A DNA stretch of 64,000 bases, taken from positions 62,001 through 126,000 of the forward strand of contig JABJKS010000051.1 in the NCBI GenBank assembly GCA_018660265.1. The letters are read 5' to 3'. The stretch is from Rhodospirillaceae bacterium (GTDB taxonomy: Bacteria; Pseudomonadota; Alphaproteobacteria; GCA-2731375). Made by a program: the position numbers and the translations under genes. Under the pieces are notes generated by a model that worked only from the letters and a program-made list of their open reading frames with translations, did not search any database and was not told where the DNA came from. Position 1 is the first letter of the stretch. Every line of letters starts with the position of its first letter. Positions 57,075-64,000 of the stretch are shown here, piece by piece.

Positions 57075-58121
57075 ATGCTGACCCTGCCTACCAAACAGAC
57101 GCTTCCCGCCGCCTGGACAGCTGCCGATTTCGCCGAGGGATCGCGGCAATGGCTCCGCACCTTAAGCGTTGATGAGATTACCGAGCTTGAGGCCGCCGCA
57201 AAAAGCTGCCTCGATAAGGGTTTGGCAATTGCCCAGATCACAAAGGAAAACTTTGCGCTGCCAGCCCTGGCGGCGCAGCTTGGCCATCTGAAGGAATGTC
57301 TGCTGCAAGGCATTGGCTTTGGTGTCCTGCGTGGCCTGCCTGTCGGGCAATACGATCGCCAGACGGCAGCGGCAATATTCTATGGCGTTGGGGCCCATCT
57401 TGGTCATGCGCGCTCGCAAAACGGGGCAGGGCATTTGCTGGGCCATGTGCGCGATATCGGCGCAAACAGCGAGGACACCAGCGTCCGCATCTATCAAACG
57501 TCGGAACGGCAATCCTTTCATACGGACAGTTGCGATGTGGTTGGGTTGCTATGTCTGAAGACAGCGAAGAGAGGCGGCGAAACTTTGCTGGTCAGTGCCG
57601 TCACGATCTTCAACGAGATGCTGGTGCGGCGGCCTGATTTACTGCCCCCCCTGTTTGAAGCCCTGGCAACGGATCGCCGCGGTGAAGTGGATACGGGGCA
57701 AAAGCCTTATTTTCAGATACCCGTCTTCAATTGGCATGCAGGCTATCTGTCTTCCATCTATCAACGCCAGTACATCGATAGCGCCCAACGTTTCGCGGAC
57801 GCCCCGCGTCTGAGCCAGCGTCATGTTGAAGCGTTGGATTTATTTGATGATCTGGCCAATGATCCCCGCCTGCAAGTGCGGATGCAGCTGGAACCGGGCG
57901 ATATGCAATTCGTCCATAACCATACCCTGTTGCATGACCGCACGGGTTTTGAGGACTATCCCGAGCCTGGTCAACGTCGGCATCTTTTACGCCTGTGGCT
58001 GTCTTCACCAGGCGACCGCCCCTTGCCTGAATGTTTCGCGGAACGTTTTGGCAGTGTCGAAATCGGCAACCGTGGCGGCGTTTTCGTGCCCAGCACCCAG
58101 CTGCATGCGCCCCTGGATTAG
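57075..58121 (+). CDS. TauD/TfdA-like oxygenase family protein (paralogue 2)
   Basis: IYQTSERQSFHTDSCDVVGLLCLKTAKRGG and HNHTLLHDRTGFEDY...RRHLLRLWLSSPGDRPLP; strongly similar to the 23399..24454 product. Confidence 0.88.
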   Translation: MLTLPTKQTLPAAWTAADFAEGSRQWLRTLSVDEITELEAAAKSCLDKGLAIAQITKENFALPALAAQLGHLKECLLQGIGFGVLRGLPVGQYDRQTAAAIFYGVGAHLGHARSQNGAGHLLGHVRDIGANSEDTSVRIYQTSERQSFHTDSCDVVGLLCLKTAKRGGETLLVSAVTIFNEMLVRRPDLLPPLFEALATDRRGEVDTGQKPYFQIPVFNWHAGYLSSIYQRQYIDSAQRFADAPRLSQRHVEALDLFDDLANDPRLQVRMQLEPGDMQFVHNHTLLHDRTGFEDYPEPGQRRHLLRLWLSSPGDRPLPECFAERFGSVEIGNRGGVFVPSTQLHAPLD

Positions 58122-58129
58122 GCGGGACC

Positions 58130-58747
58130 ATGCGGCGTTTTAAGGAACTGTTTCAGCCTTTGAGCGCGGCAGCGCGGGAACAGTCCTGCCGGGACGCCTT
58201 GGCGGGCCGGCCTGAGCCTTTGGGGAATCTTTGGATATTCGGCTATGGCAGTCTGATGTGGGATGCGCCCTTTCCCCATGCGGAGGTGGTGCCTGTTCAG
58301 CTTTTGAAATGGCATCGGGCCATGTCTATATGGACCGCCCTGGCGCGTGGCACACCCGATTGTCCCGGCCTGTCCCTGGGCCTGCTTCCGGGTGGGGTTT
58401 GTGATGGTGTGGCGTTTCGAATAGCCAAGGCTGATCAGGCCCAGGCACTGCCCATCATATGGGAGCGGGAGATGTGGACGGATACCTATCGGCCGACCTG
58501 GGTTTCCGTCGATATTGACGGTGTCGAACGTTCCGCGCTGACTTTCACCACCAATCTGGACAGTGGCCAATATGCAGCCGGTCTAGGACAGGACCAGATC
58601 ATCGAACATATCGCCCTGGCCCATGGGGAGCGCGGGCCCTGCCGTGACTATCTTACGAATGTGGTCGCGGAACTAGATGCCCTGGGTATTACAGATCGCT
58701 ATCTGACGGAGCTGGCACAAGCGGTTGCCGCGCGACCAAAAGCTTGA
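58130..58747 (+). CDS. Gamma-glutamylcyclotransferase (ChaC-like)
   Basis: LWIFGYGSLMWDAPFPHAEVVPVQLLKWHRAMSIWTALARGTPDCPGLSLGLLPGGVCDGVAFRI. Confidence 0.9.
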   Translation: MRRFKELFQPLSAAAREQSCRDALAGRPEPLGNLWIFGYGSLMWDAPFPHAEVVPVQLLKWHRAMSIWTALARGTPDCPGLSLGLLPGGVCDGVAFRIAKADQAQALPIIWEREMWTDTYRPTWVSVDIDGVERSALTFTTNLDSGQYAAGLGQDQIIEHIALAHGERGPCRDYLTNVVAELDALGITDRYLTELAQAVAARPKA

Positions 58748-59333
58748 TGGTGTCGGCGTGCAGGAAACGCCGCGCCACCAATTGCAATCCGGTTGTGGCG
58801 AGGTATTGCTCTGTCTCGCGATCAAAGGCGGCACCATAGGCAAAGCGGATCCAAGGGGCCCACAACTTCATGACGGCACGGCGTATCGGGTTCGCCGAAA
58901 TTGCGTATTCCAGAATACGGATTTCCCCCTCCGGCTTGCAGATGCGGGCCAATTCACGGAGGGCGGGCAGTTGCAAATCAGGCGGCAGCACGCAGAACAG
59001 GAAGGTGGAGACAACGGCATCGAAAGTATCGTCGGCAAAAGGCGTGGCGATAATATTGCCTTCGACCAGATGAACTGCCGTGCCGGTCTTTCGCCGCCGC
59101 ACTGCTGCGCGCGCCAGCATGGCAGGGCTTAGGTCAAGGCCGACCATTTCCACGCCGGCTGGGTAATAATCCATGTTCCGGCCGGTTCCGATGCCGGCAT
59201 CAAGAATGCGGCAGCATTCATCCAGGCCCGACCAGATTGTCGGCCGCAGGGGGCGGTACCGCAGGTATTCGAATGGCAGGTCGAGAATGTCGTAAGTCCG
59301 GGCAATGTGGCTGTATTTGCGTTGCCCCGCCAT
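58689..59333 (-). CDS. Class I SAM-dependent methyltransferase
   Basis: CCRILDAGIGTGRNMDYYPAGVEMVGLDLSPAMLARAAVRR...VVSTFLFCVLPPDLQLPALRELARICKPEGEIRILEY. Confidence 0.92.
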   Translation of the reverse strand: MAGQRKYSHIARTYDILDLPFEYLRYRPLRPTIWSGLDECCRILDAGIGTGRNMDYYPAGVEMVGLDLSPAMLARAAVRRRKTGTAVHLVEGNIIATPFADDTFDAVVSTFLFCVLPPDLQLPALRELARICKPEGEIRILEYAISANPIRRAVMKLWAPWIRFAYGAAFDRETEQYLATTGLQLVARRFLHADTIKLLVARQPLVPAPSDSDL

Positions 59334-59351
59334 GGCGCGCCGTAACCTGTA

Positions 59352-59735
59352 TCAACCTTTGGCGCTGTGGCAGACAGCCTGAATTTTGTTGCCGTCCGGG
59401 TCCCGCACATAGGCACCGTAGTAATTGGCGTGATAGTGGGGGCGTAGTCCGGGCGCGCCTTCATCGCTGCCGCCATTGTCCAAGGCTGCGGCATGAAACG
59501 CGTCGACGGCGGCACGGTTGGGGGCCAGGAAGGCCACGTGATTACCGTTGCCTGGGCTGGCGGTGGCTTTGTCGAAAGGTGAAAGAAGCCAGAATTGATT
59601 GCTGTTGGCCGCACCATATGCGGCATGGCTATCACCGCTGATAAAGCGGGCCTGTCCCAACGCACCTAAAACGGTATCGTAAAAGGCGCGCGCCCGATCA
59701 AAGTCATTTGTGCCAACGGTGACATGGCTGAACAT
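59352..59735 (-). CDS. VOC family (glyoxalase/bleomycin-resistance fold) protein
   Basis: MFSHVTVGTNDFDRARAFYDTVLGALG...NGNHVAFLAPNRAAVDAFHAAALDNGGSDEGAPGLRPHYHANYYGAYVRDPDGNKIQAVCH. Confidence 0.93.
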   Translation of the reverse strand: MFSHVTVGTNDFDRARAFYDTVLGALGQARFISGDSHAAYGAANSNQFWLLSPFDKATASPGNGNHVAFLAPNRAAVDAFHAAALDNGGSDEGAPGLRPHYHANYYGAYVRDPDGNKIQAVCHSAKG

Positions 59736-59751
59736 TTCTGGGCTTATCCTT

Positions 59752-61056
59752 CTAAGTTATCGCGAGGGCCTGTTCCAGATCGGCGATGATATCCTCAACG
59801 CTTTCAATTCCGATGGACAGACGGATCACGTCTGCACCGGCACCGGCGGCTTCCTGTTGTTCCGGGGTTAATTGTCGATGGGTGGTAGAGGCCGGATGAA
59901 TGATCAGGCTGCGTGTATCGCCGACATTGGCAAGGTGGGAGAATATTTCTACGCCGTTGACCACGGCTTCACCGGCAGCAAAACCGCCCTTCACACCGAA
60001 GGTAAAGACCGCGCCGGCCCCTTTCGGCAGGTACTTTTTGGCCAGATCGTAATAGGGGCTGGATGGCAGACCGGCATAGGATGTCCAGGCGACCTTTGGA
60101 TGACTATCAAGATATTCCGCAACCTTTTGCGCATTGATGCAATGGCGTTCCATGCGCAGGGGCAGGGTCTCCACCCCCTGTAGTAAGTTCCAGGCACTTT
60201 GTGCTGACAGGGTCGGACCGAAATCCCGCAGGGCTACAGCGCGCATTTTCATGGAGAAGCCGAAATCGCCAAATGTTTCGGCGAACGTCAGGCCGTGATA
60301 GCCAGGGTCAGGCTTCGTCAGGGAAGCGAATTTGTCGTTCTGGTACCAATCGAAGTGTCCGGACTCGGCCACGACGCCGCCCATGGTATTGCCGTGACCG
60401 CCAATGTATTTGGTCGCGGAATGGACCACGATATCCGCGCCCCACTCAAAAGGCCGGCACAAATATGGACTGGCCAAGGTATTATCGACGATTAGGGGCA
60501 CGCCCCATTCATGGGCAATATCCGCCAGGGCGCGCAGGTCCAGAACCACGCCACCGGGATTAGCCAGGATTTCGCAAAAGACGAATTTGATCTTGTCCGT
60601 CATGGCGGCCCGCAATTGCGCCGGGTCTGTCATGTCGACGAAATTGCATTGCCAACCCAGTTTGGCGAACGAGACACCGAATTGCGTGATGGAACCGCCA
60701 TATAGGTTTTTCGAGGCGATGAATTCATCGCCGGTTTCCAGCAATGTCGCCCCGATCAGAAACTGCGCGGCGTGGCCAGAGGCGCAGGCCACCGCGCCGC
60801 GACCGCCCTCCAGGGCACAGACCCGCTCCTCCAGAACCGAGACTGTGGGGTTCGTCAGGCGGGAATATATAAAGCCAAAGGTTTGCAGGTTGAATAATTC
60901 CGCGGCGTGCTCTGCATCCTGAAAAACAAACGCGTTGCTTTGAAAAATCGGTGTGGTGCGCGCACCCGTGGTCGGGTCGGGGCGGGCGCCTGCATGGACC
61001 GCCAGGGTTTCAAAGCCGTATTGGCTTGCGTTCGAATTGCCTTGATTATCGTTCAT
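59752..61056 (-). CDS. O-acetylhomoserine aminocarboxypropyltransferase/sulfhydrylase (Cys/Met PLP family)
   Basis: GFETLAVHAGARPDPTTGARTTPIFQSNAFVFQDAEHAAELF...YSRLTNPTVSVLEERVCALEGG...VVHSATKYIGGHGNTMGG. Confidence 0.95.
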   Translation of the reverse strand: MNDNQGNSNASQYGFETLAVHAGARPDPTTGARTTPIFQSNAFVFQDAEHAAELFNLQTFGFIYSRLTNPTVSVLEERVCALEGGRGAVACASGHAAQFLIGATLLETGDEFIASKNLYGGSITQFGVSFAKLGWQCNFVDMTDPAQLRAAMTDKIKFVFCEILANPGGVVLDLRALADIAHEWGVPLIVDNTLASPYLCRPFEWGADIVVHSATKYIGGHGNTMGGVVAESGHFDWYQNDKFASLTKPDPGYHGLTFAETFGDFGFSMKMRAVALRDFGPTLSAQSAWNLLQGVETLPLRMERHCINAQKVAEYLDSHPKVAWTSYAGLPSSPYYDLAKKYLPKGAGAVFTFGVKGGFAAGEAVVNGVEIFSHLANVGDTRSLIIHPASTTHRQLTPEQQEAAGAGADVIRLSIGIESVEDIIADLEQALAIT

Positions 61057-61556
61057 GCTCTTGGCGCCTTCAAAACTTTCGAGGTTACGATGCCGGAGTT
61101 AATGCCACTCCATGACAATTCACCGGATAGGCGGGCAAATTCGATTTTCGGACAGCGGTCCATAATTACCTGAACGCCTGCGTCCTCAACTTTTATTGCA
61201 GCTTCATCATTGCGAATGCCAAGTTGCAGCCATAGAAACTTGATCTGCTTTTCCTCTGCCAGTGCAATGGTCTCTTCGGCAATTCCCGCTACCGCTTCGT
61301 TGGCGCGGAAGACATCGACCATATCAATATTGCCCGGTATATCCGCCAGACTGGCATAGCACATTTCGCCCAAAATCTCCGTGCCAGCGCGTCCGGGATT
61401 AACCGGAATGACCCGATAACCCCGCCGTTGCAGATATTTCATGGCGAAAAAGCTGGGTCGTTTCCAGTCCGCGCTGGCCCCAACCATGGCAATCGTGCGC
61501 ACATTGGACAGGACATTGCGCAGGGTGGCATCGGTGTAGTGCAATTGTTCGGTCAT
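61053..61556 (-). CDS. CoA-binding domain protein (YccU-like)
   Basis: LRNVLSNVRTIAMVGASADWKRPSFFAMKYLQRRGYRVIPVNPGRAGTEILGEMCYASLADIPGNIDMVDVFRANEAV; start could be 61568 or 61586. Confidence 0.9.
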   Translation of the reverse strand: MTEQLHYTDATLRNVLSNVRTIAMVGASADWKRPSFFAMKYLQRRGYRVIPVNPGRAGTEILGEMCYASLADIPGNIDMVDVFRANEAVAGIAEETIALAEEKQIKFLWLQLGIRNDEAAIKVEDAGVQVIMDRCPKIEFARLSGELSWSGINSGIVTSKVLKAPRA

Positions 61557-61575
61557 TACAGCATCCATAATAAGA

Positions 61576-62382
61576 TTAGCGGTCACGCCAGACCGGCTCC
61601 CGCTTTTCGATAAACGCGGTCATGCCTTCATGGGCATCTTCAGCCAGCATGTTTTGAACCATCACTTCTGCGGCCATGACATAGGCCTGTTCAAGGTCCA
61701 TGTCCTGCTGGCGATAGAAGGCTTCTTTGCCAACGCGCAGGGTGTAGCTGGACTTCCGGGCAATCAGTTCGGCAAAATCCATCACTGTGCTATCCAATGC
61801 CGCGTTTGGCACATGACGGTTGATCAGGCCAAAGCGATAGGCGGTTGGGGCATCCATGGCCTCACCCGTCAACAGCATTTCCATGGCGTGCTTGCGGGCT
61901 ACATTGCGGCCCAGGGCAACCATGGGGGTGGAACAAAACAAACCAATGTTGACGCCGGGCGTGGCAAAACGGGTTTCATTATCGGCCACCGCCAAATCAC
62001 AACTGGCGACCAACTGACAGCCCGCGGCAGAGGCGACACCGTGAACCTTGGCAATGACGGGTTTGGGAGAATGCACGACGGACAGCATAAGTTGGCTGCA
62101 TTGCGCCATCAGCGCGCGCCGTGCCTCGACCGTTTCAAACGAGGTTACTTCGCGCAGGTCATGGCCGGCGCAAAATCCCCGTCCGGCACCTTCGATGATC
62201 ACCACGCGTACGGCTTCATCTTTTGCGATGGTATCGAGTTCGTCCTGCAGAGCGGTCATCAAATGGCTGGAAAGCGCGTTGAAGGCCTTTGGTCGGTTCA
62301 AGGTCAGATGTGCGATGCCGTTGCCGCGGTCTTGCCGCAGCAATAGGGCATCATCTTGTTCATCCACCGACATTTCAGTCAT
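61576..62382 (-). CDS. Enoyl-CoA hydratase/isomerase family protein
   Basis: GIAHLTLNRPKAFNALSSHLMTALQDELD...IEGAGRGFCAGHDLREV...KVHGVASAAGCQLVASCDLAVADNETRFATPGVNIGLF. Confidence 0.94.
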   Translation of the reverse strand: MTEMSVDEQDDALLLRQDRGNGIAHLTLNRPKAFNALSSHLMTALQDELDTIAKDEAVRVVIIEGAGRGFCAGHDLREVTSFETVEARRALMAQCSQLMLSVVHSPKPVIAKVHGVASAAGCQLVASCDLAVADNETRFATPGVNIGLFCSTPMVALGRNVARKHAMEMLLTGEAMDAPTAYRFGLINRHVPNAALDSTVMDFAELIARKSSYTLRVGKEAFYRQQDMDLEQAYVMAAEVMVQNMLAEDAHEGMTAFIEKREPVWRDR

Positions 62383-62438
62383 CTTAACCAGGTTCCTTAA
62401 ACGATATCTCGGCTTTTATAGCCGACTTGCCGAGAATT

Positions 62439-63422
62439 TCAGATCAAATTTCCAATACGCTCGATATTGGCCAATGCCTCGCCCTGGTCAAGGCCGGGCC
62501 ATTGCATGCGCATCAGAAAATGATCGCTGCCCGTAGCTTCGGCGCATTGCTGCAATTGATCGCGGACTTGGTAGATATCGCCGATCAGAAAATGTGCTGC
62601 GATAAATTCATCAAAGGCGGTTTCGAAGTCGCCAGCGCTTGCGCCTTCTTGGCCCCAGGCGGCATAGGTCGAATATTTTGCCAATAGCGGCCCACGGGAA
62701 ACTTCCCGGGCGTGGGCTGCATCGCGGCCAATGAAACATTCCCGCACGATGGGACATTTTGCGTCGTCGGCCAAGCCGTGGGCCCGGCGTTCGTTGCGGA
62801 ATATCTCGACGTATTCGGCCAGCTGGTCAAACGGCATGGTGGGTGCCGCCAGCCAGGCATCGGCCAGACGCGCTGCGCGCCGGACAGCTGCCTCCACATC
62901 GCCGCCCAGCCAGATCGGCGGGCGGGGTTGTTGTTTCGGGCGCACCCCGGGGCGGGCATTGTCCAACTGAAAATAGCGCCCTTGGTGATTGACGACCTCT
63001 TCGGTCCACAGGCGTTTGATGATCTCCAGGCCCTCGTTCATGCGCCCGACCCGGTTCTTGATGGAAACTCCCATGGCCTGAAACTCTTCTTCCCGATAAC
63101 CCAGGCCCGCAGCCAAAACGTAATTGCCGTTGGACAGCCAATCTATCGTGGCACCTTCTTCCGCCGCCAGGACCGGGTTCATCATGGACAACAACAACAC
63201 GCCCGGACCAATTTGCATCCCCGCAGCATCTTCCACCAATTGCCCCATAAGCGGCATGGTCTGAAACATACCCATGGGCCCGCTTAACAAATGCTGTCCC
63301 AACAACAAAGAGCAAAAGCCATTGTCGCGCGCCGTCCGAACCTGTTGGCGTAGATCAGCCAGGACCTGGCCCGGATCATCCTGGGCGCTCCACTGCGATG
63401 CGGTAAACATGCCAATGCGCAT
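62439..63422 (-). CDS. LLM class flavin-dependent oxidoreductase
   Basis: LLSMMNPVLAAEEGATIDWLSNGNYVLAAGLGYREEEFQAMGVSIKNRVGRMNEGLEIIKRLWTEEVVNHQGRYFQL. Confidence 0.93.
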   Translation of the reverse strand: MRIGMFTASQWSAQDDPGQVLADLRQQVRTARDNGFCSLLLGQHLLSGPMGMFQTMPLMGQLVEDAAGMQIGPGVLLLSMMNPVLAAEEGATIDWLSNGNYVLAAGLGYREEEFQAMGVSIKNRVGRMNEGLEIIKRLWTEEVVNHQGRYFQLDNARPGVRPKQQPRPPIWLGGDVEAAVRRAARLADAWLAAPTMPFDQLAEYVEIFRNERRAHGLADDAKCPIVRECFIGRDAAHAREVSRGPLLAKYSTYAAWGQEGASAGDFETAFDEFIAAHFLIGDIYQVRDQLQQCAEATGSDHFLMRMQWPGLDQGEALANIERIGNLI

Positions 63423-63540
63423 TTCGCTCTTCCTCCAATTTCGAACATTACGATGATTATTGTTGCAACCTTAAAGCAGTCGGCGATTATGTGGCCAATC
63501 TTTAAAAATTTACCCACAATTTAGAATCTGGAGGAAGCCC

Positions 63541-64000
63541 ATGCCCCGCATACCCTATGCCAACCCGACCGACGCCAGCCTCGAACCCGATGCTGCGGCC
63601 CTGTTGCCCAAGATGCAGCCTTTAAACGTATTTAAAATCCTGGCCCACAGTGGCAAGGCCTTTGGTGCCTATACCCGTCTTGCCTCGGCGTTGCTGTATA
63701 AAAGCAAGATCGATCCGATATTGCGGGAAATGGCAATTGTGCGGGCCGGCATTATTTGCGGCTCCGGCTATGAAGTGTTTCAGCACGAACATATCAGCCG
63801 TGCGGTTGGCATGTCGGAGGAAAAAGTTCAGGCCCTGAAGGTCGGTGCCGACGACCCGGTATTCAATGAGACAGAGAAAGTTGTCCTGCGTTTAACGGAC
63901 GAAGTGGTCAAAAATACCAAGGCTTCTGACGAGACGTTTAACGCCGCCGCGGCGATTTTCGATCACCAGGAATTGGTGGAATTGATCATGTGCATCGGCT
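63541..64000 (+). CDS. Carboxymuconolactone decarboxylase family protein, truncated by the window end
   Basis: MPRIPYANPTDASLEPDAAALLPKMQPLNVFKILAHSGKAFGAYTRLASALLYKSKIDPILREMAIVRAGIICGSGYEVFQHEHISRAVGMSEEKVQAL; no stop before 64000; ATG downstream of GGAGGAAG SD. Confidence 0.88.
   Translation, partial: MPRIPYANPTDASLEPDAAALLPKMQPLNVFKILAHSGKAFGAYTRLASALLYKSKIDPILREMAIVRAGIICGSGYEVFQHEHISRAVGMSEEKVQALKVGADDPVFNETEKVVLRLTDEVVKNTKASDETFNAAAAIFDHQELVELIMCIG

Overview
Alphaproteobacterial chromosomal window (Rhodospirillales-like by gene content; this is inference), gene-dense, with no rRNA, CRISPR array, prophage or intact transposase recognised. Bases 1-15331 hold a housekeeping block (dapA, smpB, UDG, NYN, folK, rpoZ, relA/spoT, pyrE, pdxJ, acpS, lepB, rnc, era). 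A pentapeptide-repeat / histidine-kinase / parvulin block lies inside it. Bases 29414-35393 hold tRNA-Cys, a protein-isoaspartate methyltransferase, a TolC-like protein, a PopZ-like protein and valS. The remainder is accessory metabolism: CaiB/BaiF, enolase superfamily, TauD-like oxygenases, SDRs, LLM flavin oxidoreductases, omega-aminotransferase plus alanine dehydrogenase, a fused acyl-CoA carboxylase, and transporters. Observations most worth checking: (1) a FitAB/VapBC-type toxin-antitoxin operon whose 35-nt near-perfect palindrome ends exactly at the antitoxin ATG, leaving no normal ribosome-binding-site position; (2) an orphan + strand terminator-like hairpin with no annotated + strand gene upstream; (3) unlisted small ORFs tightly coupled to larger genes (46 aa before a histidine kinase, 45 aa after an EamA transporter); (4) a truncated zinc-alcohol-dehydrogenase remnant; (5) two perfect 14-bp tandem duplications spanning a start and a stop codon; (6) an ABC-type periplasmic binding protein coupled to an MFS transporter. 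I found no unambiguous novel multi-gene system. All family calls come from reading translated sequence; no database search was run.
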